The notes beneath the pieces were generated by a model, which made no database searches, was not told the origin of the DNA, and was given only the letters and a program-made list of their open reading frames with translations. A stretch of 64,000 nt of DNA, taken from the NCBI RefSeq assembly GCF_900103445.1, contig NZ_FNHS01000004.1, positions 248,001 through 312,000 on the forward strand. Direction: 5' to 3'. The position numbers and the translations under genes were made by a program. Shown here piece after piece: positions 1 to 8,375 of this stretch (within the stretch, counting starts at the first letter, position 1; the number at the start of each line of letters is the position of its first letter). Source of the stretch: Methylobacterium phyllostachyos (GTDB taxonomy: Bacteria; Pseudomonadota; Alphaproteobacteria; Rhizobiales; Beijerinckiaceae).

Positions 1-2329
1 CAAGGCGCTGGACCTGCTCGCCCGGGTCGGCGCCGGTTGGGTCCTGTACAAGCTCGACCGGGGCATCGACCACGTGCTCGTCGACGAGGCGCAGGATACC
101 AACCCTGAACAATGGGCGATCCTGAGGGCGATCACCCAGGAATTTGCCGCCGGCGAGGGTGCCCGGACCGGCAGCCGGACGCGCTTCGCGGTAGGCGATC
201 CCAAGCAGTCGATCTACGGCTTCCAGGGTGCGGAGCCGCGGGAATTCGCTCTGACGCGAGCAGCCTGGATCTCGGAATCGCGCTCGGCCGGGCTGACGTT
301 CGAGGACGTGCCGCTCACCCTGTCGTTCCGCTCGACCAGCCTCGTCCTGCAGGCGGTCGATGCCGTCTTCGCCCTCGACGCGCACAACGAGGGCCTGTCC
401 TTCGAGGACACGGTGCGCCGGACCGTCCATGCCAGCGCGCGGCCCGGGGCGCCCGGGGCCGTGGAGCTGTGGCCGATCGCCGAGCCCGAGCCGGCGGCCG
501 AGCCCGATGCCTGGACGGCCCCGGTCGATGCCCCCGAGACCAGCGCTCCGGCGATCGTCACGGCCCGGCGGGTGGCGCAGGCGGTGCGGACCTGGATCAC
601 CCGGGGCGATGCCACCGGTCGGATCTGGCGCCCCGGCGACGTGCTGATCCTCGTGCGCAAGCGCGGGCCGGCCTTCGAGGAGGTGATCCGCGCCTTGAAG
701 GGTCTCGGCGTACCGGTGGCCGGCCAGGATCGGCTTGAGGTGTCGGCCCATATCGCGGTGGCGGATCTCGTCGCGGCCGGCCGGGCCGGCCTGCTGCCTG
801 CTGACGACTTGACCCTCGCCACCGCGCTCAAGACGCCGCTCGTCGGCCTGACCGATGACGATCTGGTCCGGATCGCCGCCCGCCGTGACCTGTCCGAGAC
901 GCTGGAGGATGCCCTCCACCGCCACGCCGATGCGGGCGACCCCGCGGCGATCCGCGGGCTCGCGGCGCTGACAAACTGGATCGCGCTGGCGGGTCTGCAC
1001 GGTCCGTTCGGCTTCTACGCGCGGCTCCTCGGGCCGCTCGGTGGCCGGGCGAAGCTGGTGGCGCGGCTCGGCGGCGAGGCGGGCGATGCCATCGACGTAT
1101 TCCTCGCCGCCGCCGCGCAGGCGGAAACGGCTGAGGACGCCCCCTCCCTCGGCGGCTTCCTGGCGCGCTATGTCGGCGCCGAGGCCGGGCATACGGTGAA
1201 GCGTGATCTCGAATCCGGGCGCGACGAGGTGCGCGTCATGACGGTGCACGGGGCAAAGGGCCTTGAGGCGCCGGTCGTGGTCGTCCTCGACGGCTGCGAG
1301 CCCCTGGGTCGGAACGATCCGCCGCTGCTGCCGCTGACGGATGCCGGGACGGCGCTGCCACCGGTCTGGTCCGGCAGCCGGACGCAGGATTGCGCTGCCA
1401 CCGAGGCCGCCCGCGCCGCCCTGCTCGCCCGGGCGCGGCAGGAGCACAACCGCCTGCTCTACGTGGCCATGACCCGGGCGGCCGATCGGCTCATCGTGGC
1501 TCCGTTCCGCGGCCACGAACGCGAGACCGAGGCCGCGTGGTGCCGGATGATCCAAGCCGGCCTGGAGGCGGCCCTCGGTGCGGGCCAGACCTTGGAGCTG
1601 TCTTACGGCCCGGCGACCGTGTGGCAGGACGGGACCGAGGCGGCCCGCGAACGCGAGGCGCCGCCCGTCACCGCGGCCCCACGCCCGGAACCCGATTGGC
1701 TTCGCAGCCCCGTGCCGCCGGAGCCCGAGGTCCAGACGCTCAATCCGTCCGGCGCGCTGGCGGCTGCGGACGGCACCCGCGTGCCGCCGCCGCGCCTCGC
1801 CGATGCCCAGGCCCGGCGCCGCGGCATTCTGATCCACGCGCTGCTGCAGCACCTCCCCCGCGTCGAGCGCCAGCGGCGGGAGGCGGCGGGCCTCGCCTTC
1901 GTCGGGTCACGAGCGCCCGGTCTGCCTCGGCCTGCCCATATCGCGATCGTCCGCTCCGTCCTGCGGATCATCGACGATCCGGACCTCGCGCCGCTCTTCG
2001 CCCCAGACGCCCGCGCCGAGGTCAGCCTGTCGGGGCGGGTGCACACGGCTGCCGGCGAGCGCGTCGTTCAAGGCCGTGTCGACCGCCTATGCGTCACCGC
2101 CGACACGGTGCGGATCGCCGACTTCAAGACCGGCCGCCCACCGGATCCGGATACCCCCCTGCCCCCCGCCGAAGCCGGCCAGATCGCCCTCTACGCGCGG
2201 CTCCTCGGCCAGATCTATCCGGGCCACACGATCCGCCCGATGCTGGTCTGGACATCGGGGCCGGCGATCCGCGCACTGGATGCAGCCGACATCGCGGCAG
2301 CCTTGGAGCAGGCTGGAATCGAGGCGTAA
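1..2329 (+). CDS. addA: AddA double-strand break repair helicase/nuclease subunit (5' end missing)
   Basis: This is the C-terminal two thirds of the AddA subunit of the AddAB helicase-nuclease, which resects double-strand breaks for RecA-dependent repair. The frame is open from base 2, so the gene starts upstream of the window. Visible UvrD/Rep-type motifs include the Walker B-like LVDEAQDTNPEQW near the start, GDPKQSIYGFQGA just after it, VMTVHGAKGLEAPVV near residue 410 of the visible part, and LLYVAMTRAADRL. The C-terminus carries the PD-(D/E)XK nuclease signature with IADFKTGRPP followed by QIALYARLL. trxA follows after about 390 bases on the same strand. The partner addB is not adjacent; it lies at 20644-23820 on the other strand. 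Confidence 0.95.
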   Translation, partial: KALDLLARVGAGWVLYKLDRGIDHVLVDEAQDTNPEQWAILRAITQEFAAGEGARTGSRTRFAVGDPKQSIYGFQGAEPREFALTRAAWISESRSAGLTFEDVPLTLSFRSTSLVLQAVDAVFALDAHNEGLSFEDTVRRTVHASARPGAPGAVELWPIAEPEPAAEPDAWTAPVDAPETSAPAIVTARRVAQAVRTWITRGDATGRIWRPGDVLILVRKRGPAFEEVIRALKGLGVPVAGQDRLEVSAHIAVADLVAAGRAGLLPADDLTLATALKTPLVGLTDDDLVRIAARRDLSETLEDALHRHADAGDPAAIRGLAALTNWIALAGLHGPFGFYARLLGPLGGRAKLVARLGGEAGDAIDVFLAAAAQAETAEDAPSLGGFLARYVGAEAGHTVKRDLESGRDEVRVMTVHGAKGLEAPVVVVLDGCEPLGRNDPPLLPLTDAGTALPPVWSGSRTQDCAATEAARAALLARARQEHNRLLYVAMTRAADRLIVAPFRGHERETEAAWCRMIQAGLEAALGAGQTLELSYGPATVWQDGTEAAREREAPPVTAAPRPEPDWLRSPVPPEPEVQTLNPSGALAAADGTRVPPPRLADAQARRRGILIHALLQHLPRVERQRREAAGLAFVGSRAPGLPRPAHIAIVRSVLRIIDDPDLAPLFAPDARAEVSLSGRVHTAAGERVVQGRVDRLCVTADTVRIADFKTGRPPDPDTPLPPAEAGQIALYARLLGQIYPGHTIRPMLVWTSGPAIRALDAADIAAALEQAGIEA

Positions 2330-2721
2330 GCCAGGGGGAACGTCAGGCTCGGCGTGCGCCAGCGCACATGCGGATTGCGTGTCCCGGGCCGGGCCGGACG
2401 GATCGCGGACAAACACCTCACGGCCGGACACCAAACGGCTGAGAAACAAGCACTTTTTCTCTCCCTTCGCAGGGAGAAGCTACGCGTGGAGGGAGCGCAG
2501 AGGAGATCGCTCCGCGCGATCCTGGAGCACCCTCACCTCCGACGCCTGCTCACGAGGGGAAGGAAAGCGCGTCTCCCCAGCCGATGTGTGGATGCCGTGC
2601 CCGGCGGGAGCATCCGGACTTCTTGACCGCGCCGCGACCCGTCGCCAATTCTCATCGGACCGCGCGGGCCCCTGCCCGTCCGACGCTGCCCTTCAGGCGG
2701 CGACTTCCGAAAGGTGACGTT
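2330..2721. other. Intergenic region addA-trxA, degenerate palindromic sequence
   Basis: No convincing gene. The stretch 2455-2600 contains several imperfect inverted blocks (CTCTCCCTTCGCAGGGAGA and GATCGCTCCGCGCGATC), typical of decayed intergenic palindromes. The trxA ribosome-binding region lies at its right end, where GAAAGGTGACGTT immediately precedes the ATG. Open frames crossing this region run into trxA but have no family resemblance before the trxA start. Confidence 0.5.
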
Positions 2722-3045
<324 letters not shown>

Positions 3046-3070
3046 GCCGCAAGCTCTGAGGCTAAAAAGG

Positions 3071-3098
3071 GAAAGCCCGGCCGCGAGGCCGGGCTTTC
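3071..3098. terminator. Bidirectional intrinsic terminator between trxA and omp
   Basis: A perfect 12-base inverted repeat, GAAAGCCCGGCC and GGCCGGGCTTTC, separated by the loop GCGA. On the minus strand the stem is followed by CCCTTTTTAG, giving a T-tract for the outer-membrane protein gene that ends at 3158. On the plus strand it lies 26 bases after the trxA stop. Confidence 0.8.
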
Positions 3099-3157
3099 TC
3101 GGTTTCGAGGCCCTGTTATGTGGCCCCGGGCTTATGCCCGGGGTCCTTCGTCCGGTC

Positions 3158-4057
3158 TCAGTACGAGCCGAACTTGTAGTTCAGACCGGCGCGGACGACA
3201 GCGAAGTCGTTCGTGTTGCGGGTGCTGCTGGCGACGGCATAGACCGGCAGGTACGCGCCGTTGACCGCGGCGGCACCGACCAGCGGCAGGCCGGTGCGGT
3301 TGCGGTCGAGGCTGACGTACAGACCTTCGACCTTGAACGTCACCGCCGAGGAGCGGAAGAAGTTCAGGAACGAGTCGGTGGGCAGGGCGAACTCGGCGCC
3401 GCCGCCGACGGTGTAGCCGGTCTTGAAGTCGTCGCGGCGGCCGGCGAAGTTCTGGAACGCGATGTTCCGGGTACCGTCGTCGGTGCCGGTGGCGTAGGCG
3501 AAGCCGCCGGTGGCGTAGACGAGGGTCCGGTCGAAGGCGTAGCCGAGACGTCCGCGAACGGTGCCGAAGAAGTCCAGCGTGTTCAGCGTGCCGTTGACCG
3601 GCAGGAAGCCGGCATTCACGGCCCGGGCGTTCGTGGCGTAGCGCGGACGGCCACCGAAATCGAGGTACTGCGCGTCAGCCTCGAAGCCGACCACGATGCC
3701 CGAGCCCGGGGTGAACTGGTAGTTGTAGCCGATCTGACCGCCGCCCGAGAAACCTTCGCGGTTGTTGCGGTTGTAGAGCAGCACGGAGCCGTTCGGGGCC
3801 AGGGCCTGGTACGGCACGAGGCCGGCGCCGGTCAGGACGGCCGGGCTGCCGGCGGTCTGGACGAAGCCGCTGTTGTTGGAGCGGCTGCTGGCATCGAACG
3901 CGTAGCCGGCGTTGATACCGAAATAGGCGCCCGTCCAAGTGAAGACCGGCACCGGCGTGAAGACCGGCGGCGGCGCGGCCCGGCGCGGCAGGTCGGCGGC
4001 GGACGCAGCAGCCGTCAAAGCCGTGAACGCTGCAAAAGACGTGAGAAGACGCTTCAT
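3158..4057 (-). CDS. Outer-membrane beta-barrel protein (Omp25/RopB-like)
   Basis: A 299-residue secreted protein of the eight-stranded outer-membrane beta-barrel type common in Hyphomicrobiales (Omp25/Omp31, RopB, OmpA-like barrels). From the ATG at 4057 it begins with a signal peptide, MKRLLTSFAAFTALTAAASA, with cleavage before ADLP. The hallmark WTGAYFGINAGYAF segment follows, then alternating glycine- and aromatic-rich strands, and the C-terminus ends in the barrel signature LNYKFGSY with a terminal aromatic. An in-frame start six codons upstream (4075) would spoil the signal peptide and is not preferred. It is monocistronic and shares a terminator with trxA. It is a different family from the two large porins at 29-33 kb. 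The specific solute or structural role is unknown. Confidence 0.85.
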   Translation of the reverse strand: MKRLLTSFAAFTALTAAASAADLPRRAAPPPVFTPVPVFTWTGAYFGINAGYAFDASSRSNNSGFVQTAGSPAVLTGAGLVPYQALAPNGSVLLYNRNNREGFSGGGQIGYNYQFTPGSGIVVGFEADAQYLDFGGRPRYATNARAVNAGFLPVNGTLNTLDFFGTVRGRLGYAFDRTLVYATGGFAYATGTDDGTRNIAFQNFAGRRDDFKTGYTVGGGAEFALPTDSFLNFFRSSAVTFKVEGLYVSLDRNRTGLPLVGAAAVNGAYLPVYAVASSTRNTNDFAVVRAGLNYKFGSY

Positions 4058-4324
4058 TATTGTGATCCCCAGCAAAAGCCCGATCGATAGTGAAATTAGG
4101 CGACCGGGCGCGCCGCGGATGTAGCTTGGCCGCCACAGCCGGGGGAAAGCGTGAGCGGGCGACGACTTTGCTCGGCTTGATTACGGTGAATAGACGACCC
4201 GGGGGTGGCATCGCATGGGAAATTGAGAGTTGTCTTGGGCCAGTAGTGACATCCGCAAGGTGTAAAGCCGTTACTTGCGGACCCTGGGGGCGCCCCTGAT
4301 TCCGGAGTGACCGCCCCGGCGGCG

Positions 4325-5650
4325 TCAGACCGGCGGGGTGTCGTTGGCAGCGAGCACTAAGCCGGCCAAGTAGAGCGAGCCGCAGATCAGGATGCGCGGC
4401 GGCCGCTCGAAGGCGATGTCCTTCACCATCGCGAGGGCCGCCTCGATGCTCGGCGCCGCATAGGTCGAGAGTCCGACATCCTCGCCGATCCGGGCGACTT
4501 CTTCCGCCGGTCGCGCCGCCAGCGAGCCGCTGATCGGCACCGCCACGAGGGCGCGCGCCAGCCCGACGAAATTACGCAGGAAGCCGTCCGCGTCCTTGGT
4601 GCCGAGCAGCCCGACGATCAGCACGAGGGGCACGTCGCTCTTCTCGCCGAGATCCGCCATGGCGGCGGCCAGAATCCGGCCGCCGTCGATGTTGTGGCCG
4701 CCATCGAGCCACAGCTCGGCGCCGGGATCGAGCTGTGCCGCCAGCCGACCGCGGCCGAGGCGCTGGAGACGCCCAGGCCACTCGACCTCGGTGAGCCCCT
4801 TCTCCAGGGCCGTGATACCGATATCGCCGAACCCGGCGGCCCGCAGGGCCGTGATCGCCGTGCCGGCATTGACCAACTGGTGACGCCCGGCGAGCCGGGG
4901 GCGCGGCAGGTCGAACAGGTCGGTCTCGTCCTGGTAGACGAGCCGGCCGCGCTCCTCGTGCACGGAGAAATCCTGATTGCCGACGAGGATGGGCCCGGCC
5001 CCGATCTCCTCGGCGCGCCGGCACAGCACGGCATCAGCCTCGGCGTAGTCCTGAGCGGCGATGACCGCGGGACAGCCGCGCTTGAAGATCCCGGCCTTCT
5101 CGGTCGCCACCGACTCAACCGTGTCGCCAAGATACTCGGCATGGTCGCGGCCGATCGGCGTGACCACCGCGCAGGCGGGCTGCGCGATCACGTTGGTGGC
5201 GTCCAACCGGCCGCCGAGACCCACCTCCAGCAGCAGCACGTCGGCCGGGCTCTCCGAGAACAGCACCAGGGCCGCCGCCGTGGTGATCTCGAACATGGTG
5301 ATCGGCGCGCCGGCATTGGCGCTCTCGCAGCGGGCGAAGGCGTCCGCCAGCCGATCCTCGTCCACGAATTGGCCGCCGCCGATCCCGCCGATCCGGATCC
5401 GCTCGTGAAAGCGCACGAGATGGGGCGAGGTGTAGACATGCGCGGCCAGCCCGCCGGCCTCAAGGATCGCTCGCATGAACGCGATGGTCGAACCCTTGCC
5501 GTTGGTGCCGGCGACGTGAATCACCGGCGGCAGGCGCCGCTCCGGATGGTTGAGCTGTGCGAGCAACCGCTCGATCCGGCCGAGCGACAGGTCGATGGTC
5601 CGTGGGTGCAGCGCGAGGAATCGCGCCATCAGGGCATCGGACGAGGCCAT
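4325..5650 (-). CDS. folC: Bifunctional folylpolyglutamate synthase / dihydrofolate synthase
   Basis: FolC ligates L-glutamate to dihydropteroate to form dihydrofolate and extends the polyglutamate tail of folates, using ATP. The protein is 441 residues, normal for bacterial FolC. The ATP-binding loop HVAGTNGKGST is at residues 45-55, and the Mur ligase-type central and C-terminal domains follow (HAEYLGDT, LWLDGGHNIDGG). It is the last gene of a minus-strand trpA-accD-folC run. Eight bases separate it from the accD stop, which implies co-transcription. accD-folC linkage is well conserved in Proteobacteria. Confidence 0.96.
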   Translation of the reverse strand: MASSDALMARFLALHPRTIDLSLGRIERLLAQLNHPERRLPPVIHVAGTNGKGSTIAFMRAILEAGGLAAHVYTSPHLVRFHERIRIGGIGGGQFVDEDRLADAFARCESANAGAPITMFEITTAAALVLFSESPADVLLLEVGLGGRLDATNVIAQPACAVVTPIGRDHAEYLGDTVESVATEKAGIFKRGCPAVIAAQDYAEADAVLCRRAEEIGAGPILVGNQDFSVHEERGRLVYQDETDLFDLPRPRLAGRHQLVNAGTAITALRAAGFGDIGITALEKGLTEVEWPGRLQRLGRGRLAAQLDPGAELWLDGGHNIDGGRILAAAMADLGEKSDVPLVLIVGLLGTKDADGFLRNFVGLARALVAVPISGSLAARPAEEVARIGEDVGLSTYAAPSIEAALAMVKDIAFERPPRILICGSLYLAGLVLAANDTPPV

Positions 5651-5658
5651 CGCGAGCT

Positions 5659-6555
5659 TTACGCCGCCTCGGCGGACGCGGCCGGCGCCGCCGGCTCGGC
5701 GACGTTGGTCAGGAGGCCGCAGAGGCGGGTGATGGTCTCCTTGAGCTGATGGCGATGGACCACCTGATCGACCATGCCGTGCTCGCGCAGGTACTCAGCC
5801 CGCTGGAACCCGTCGGGCAGCTTCTCGCGGATGGTCTGCTCGATCACCCGCGGGCCGGCGAAGCAGATCAGCGCCCCCGGCTCGGCGAGATGCACGTCGC
5901 CCAGCATGGCGTAGGACGCGGTGACGCCGCCAGTGGTGGGGTTGGTCAGCACCACGATGTAGGGCAGCCGCGCCGCGTTGAGCCGGCGCACCGCCACGGT
6001 GGTGCGCGGCATCTGCATCAGGGACAGGATGCCCTCCTGCATGCGCGCGCCGCCCGAGGCCGCGAACAGCACGTAGGGGGTGCGCTTCTCCAGCGCGGTC
6101 TCGGCGCCGCGCACGAAGGCCTCGCCCGCCGCCATGCCGAGGGAGCCGGCCATGAAACCGAATTCCTGTGCGGCCAGCACCATCGGCAAGCCGCCGACCC
6201 GGCCGAAGCCGATCTTGAACGCGTCCTGCAGCCCGGTCTTGGCGCGCGCCTCCTTGAGCCGGTCGACGTAGCGCTTCTCGTCGCGGAACTTGAGCGGATC
6301 GGTCGGCGCCTCGGGCAGCGCCACGTCGAGCCACGTGCCCTCGTCGAACATCATCTTCAGGCGCGCCTGGGCGCCCATCTTCAGGTGATGCTCCGAGCCG
6401 GGGATGACCCAGTGGTTGGCCTCCACCTCCTTGTGGAAGACCATCTGGCCCGTATCCGGGCATTTGACCCAGAGGTTCTCGGGCGTCTCGCGCTTGAACA
6501 GGGTCTTGATCCGGGGGCGCACCACCTCCGAGATCCAGTTCATCGGTTCGACCAT
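5659..6555 (-). CDS. accD: Acetyl-CoA carboxylase carboxyltransferase beta subunit
   Basis: AccD with AccA forms the carboxyltransferase that transfers CO2 from biotin-BCCP to acetyl-CoA, giving malonyl-CoA for fatty acid synthesis. The protein is 298 residues from the ATG at 6555; the shorter start [10 protein letters not shown] at 6543 matches usual family starts and is equally possible. The crotonase-like core is intact ([30 protein letters not shown]). The N-terminal zinc ribbon is degenerate: of the four ligand positions of Escherichia coli AccD only C32 remains; the others are T35, I51 and S54. As I recall, related Hyphomicrobiales proteins share this loss. The gene sits between trpA and folC in one probable operon. 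Confidence 0.96.
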   Translation of the reverse strand: MVEPMNWISEVVRPRIKTLFKRETPENLWVKCPDTGQMVFHKEVEANHWVIPGSEHHLKMGAQARLKMMFDEGTWLDVALPEAPTDPLKFRDEKRYVDRLKEARAKTGLQDAFKIGFGRVGGLPMVLAAQEFGFMAGSLGMAAGEAFVRGAETALEKRTPYVLFAASGGARMQEGILSLMQMPRTTVAVRRLNAARLPYIVVLTNPTTGGVTASYAMLGDVHLAEPGALICFAGPRVIEQTIREKLPDGFQRAEYLREHGMVDQVVHRHQLKETITRLCGLLTNVAEPAAPAASAEAA

Positions 6556-6636
6556 CGCCTCGCGTCCGTCCGCTTCGAGCCCGCGCCAATATCAGGTGGC
6601 GGGCGCCTCACCGCCAGAGCCGGCCAGGAATTCCGC

Positions 6637-7476
6637 TCAGGCCGCCCGTTCCACCGAAGCGGCGCGTACGCCCTCGGCCAACTCGCGCACCAGCCCCGCC
6701 ACCGCCGGAACGGTGCCGACCTGCGGCCGTCCCTCGGCGTCGAGCGAGCGCACCAGCGCATCCACCAGAGCCGAGCCGACCACGACGCCGTCGGCGCCCT
6801 TGGCGATCGCCGTCGCATGGGCGCCGGTCTTCACCCCGAAGCCGACCACGACCGGAAGGTCGGTGTGCTGGCGGATGCGGCCCACCGCCTCCGAGACCTT
6901 GCCGAAATCCGGCGTCGCGGTACCGGTGATCCCGGTGATCGACACGTAGTAGACGAAGCCCGCGGTGTTCGCGAGCACGGCCGGCAGGCGCCGCGCGTCG
7001 GTGGTCGGCGTCGCGAGCCGAATGAAGGCCAGCCCCTTGGCCAGCGCCGGCAAGCACAGCTCGGAATCTTCCTCGGGCGGCAGATCGACCACGATCAGCC
7101 CGTCGATCCCGGCCGCCACCGCGTCCTCGAGGAAGCGGTCGACGCCGTAGGTGTGGATCGGGTTGTAGTAGCCCATCAGCACGATCGGCGTGGTGTCGTT
7201 CTCCGCCCGGAAGCGGCGCACGAGGTCCAGGGTACCGGCGACGGTCTGCCCCGCTTTGAGCGCCCGCAGGCCCGCCGCCTGGATGGCCGGGCCGTCCGCC
7301 ATCGGGTCGGTGAAGGGTAGGCCGAACTCCAGGATGTCGGCGCCGGCGCCCGGCAGGGCTTTCAGGACGTCCAGGGAGGTCTCTGGATCGGGATCGCCCG
7401 ACATCACGTAGGTGACGAGGACGGCCCGGTTCTCCGCGCGGGCGCGGGCGAAGGTGGCGTCGATGCGGCTGGACAT
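6637..7476 (-). CDS. trpA: Tryptophan synthase alpha chain
   Basis: TrpA cleaves indole-3-glycerol phosphate to indole and glyceraldehyde-3-phosphate; the indole is channelled to TrpB. The TIM-barrel signature [16 protein letters not shown] contains both catalytic acids (the Glu in LEFG and the Asp in FTDP). GFGVKTG and the phosphate-binding VVGSALVD are also present. I chose the ATG at 7476 (MSSRIDATF, 279 aa) because it matches the family start; an ATG ten codons upstream at 7506 is also open. In many alphaproteobacteria trpF and trpB precede trpA. Here the next gene upstream is a divergent HAD phosphatase, so trpA leads a trpA-accD-folC operon without its usual partners. Confidence 0.96.
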   Translation of the reverse strand: MSSRIDATFARARAENRAVLVTYVMSGDPDPETSLDVLKALPGAGADILEFGLPFTDPMADGPAIQAAGLRALKAGQTVAGTLDLVRRFRAENDTTPIVLMGYYNPIHTYGVDRFLEDAVAAGIDGLIVVDLPPEEDSELCLPALAKGLAFIRLATPTTDARRLPAVLANTAGFVYYVSITGITGTATPDFGKVSEAVGRIRQHTDLPVVVGFGVKTGAHATAIAKGADGVVVGSALVDALVRSLDAEGRPQVGTVPAVAGLVRELAEGVRAASVERAA

Positions 7477-7626
7477 GGGTCGGGCAGGGTTCGCGGTTGC
7501 GGGCATCCGGGGCCCGGGGTTGCCCCCGCGCTACACCAAAGCCGGCGGCCCGTGAAGCGGGCGGCGCTCGGCTCCCCTGCACGCACCCCGGTTGCTGCGG
7601 TGTCCGCCCGCCGGTAGCCCTCCGCC

Positions 7627-8289
7627 ATGACCACTCCTCTTCCGACGCGCCCGTTCGCCGCGCTGCTGTTCGACATGGACGGCACCCTCATCAGCTCGAT
7701 CGCGTCCGCCGAGCGGACCTGGTCGCGCTGGGCCGCGGCGCACGGGCTTGACGTGGCCGCGTTCCTGCCGACGATCCACGGCGTACGCTCGGTGGAGACG
7801 ATCCGCCGCCTGAACCTGCCGGGGGTCGACCCGGAGGCCGAGGCCGCGGCGATCACGCAGGCTGAAATGGAGGATGTCGGTGACGTCACCGAGATTCCGG
7901 GGGCGCGGGCCTTTTTGGCGACGCTGCCGCCGGAACGCTGGGCGATCGTAACCTCGGCCCCCCGAGCCCTGGCCCTGCGCCGCCTCGCGGCGGCCGACAT
8001 GCCGATCCCTAAGCTCATGGTGGCCGCGGAGGATGTGGCCCAGGGCAAGCCCGCTCCGGATTGCTTCCTGCTGGCCGCGCGCCGGCTCGGCGTCGCCGCG
8101 GAGGATTGCTGCGTGTTCGAGGATGCGCCGGCCGGGATCCGCGCCGCCGAGGCAGCGGGCGCGTCGGTGGTCGTGGTGACCGCAACCCATCACGAACCCG
8201 TCTCGGCCAAACATCCCGCCATCCCAAATTACCGAAATCTCCGCGCGGTGACCGATCCGGACGGTCTTCGCCTGACCACGGACTTGTGA
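7627..8289 (+). CDS. HAD-superfamily (subclass IA) phosphatase
   Basis: A 220-residue haloacid dehalogenase-type phosphohydrolase of the sugar-phosphate or 2-deoxyglucose-6-phosphatase branch. The catalytic motif FDMDGTL has the nucleophile D16 and acid/base D18. Motif II is IVTSAP, the motif III lysine lies in QGKPAPDCFL, and motif IV is CVFEDAPAGIRAA. A helical cap lies between motifs I and II. It is the first of two co-directional genes; the GH63-type glucosidase starts about 85 bases downstream, so a role in sugar or compatible-solute metabolism is possible. The substrate cannot be read from the sequence. It is divergent from trpA. Confidence 0.85.
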   Translation: MTTPLPTRPFAALLFDMDGTLISSIASAERTWSRWAAAHGLDVAAFLPTIHGVRSVETIRRLNLPGVDPEAEAAAITQAEMEDVGDVTEIPGARAFLATLPPERWAIVTSAPRALALRRLAAADMPIPKLMVAAEDVAQGKPAPDCFLLAARRLGVAAEDCCVFEDAPAGIRAAEAAGASVVVVTATHHEPVSAKHPAIPNYRNLRAVTDPDGLRLTTDL

Positions 8290-8375
8290 GGCCATCACGG
8301 ATGAGCCGTTGACTTCTGCTTCCGGCCACGCAGCCCTATTCAGGGATTGCAAGCCGGATCCGGAGCAGCGTGCCG

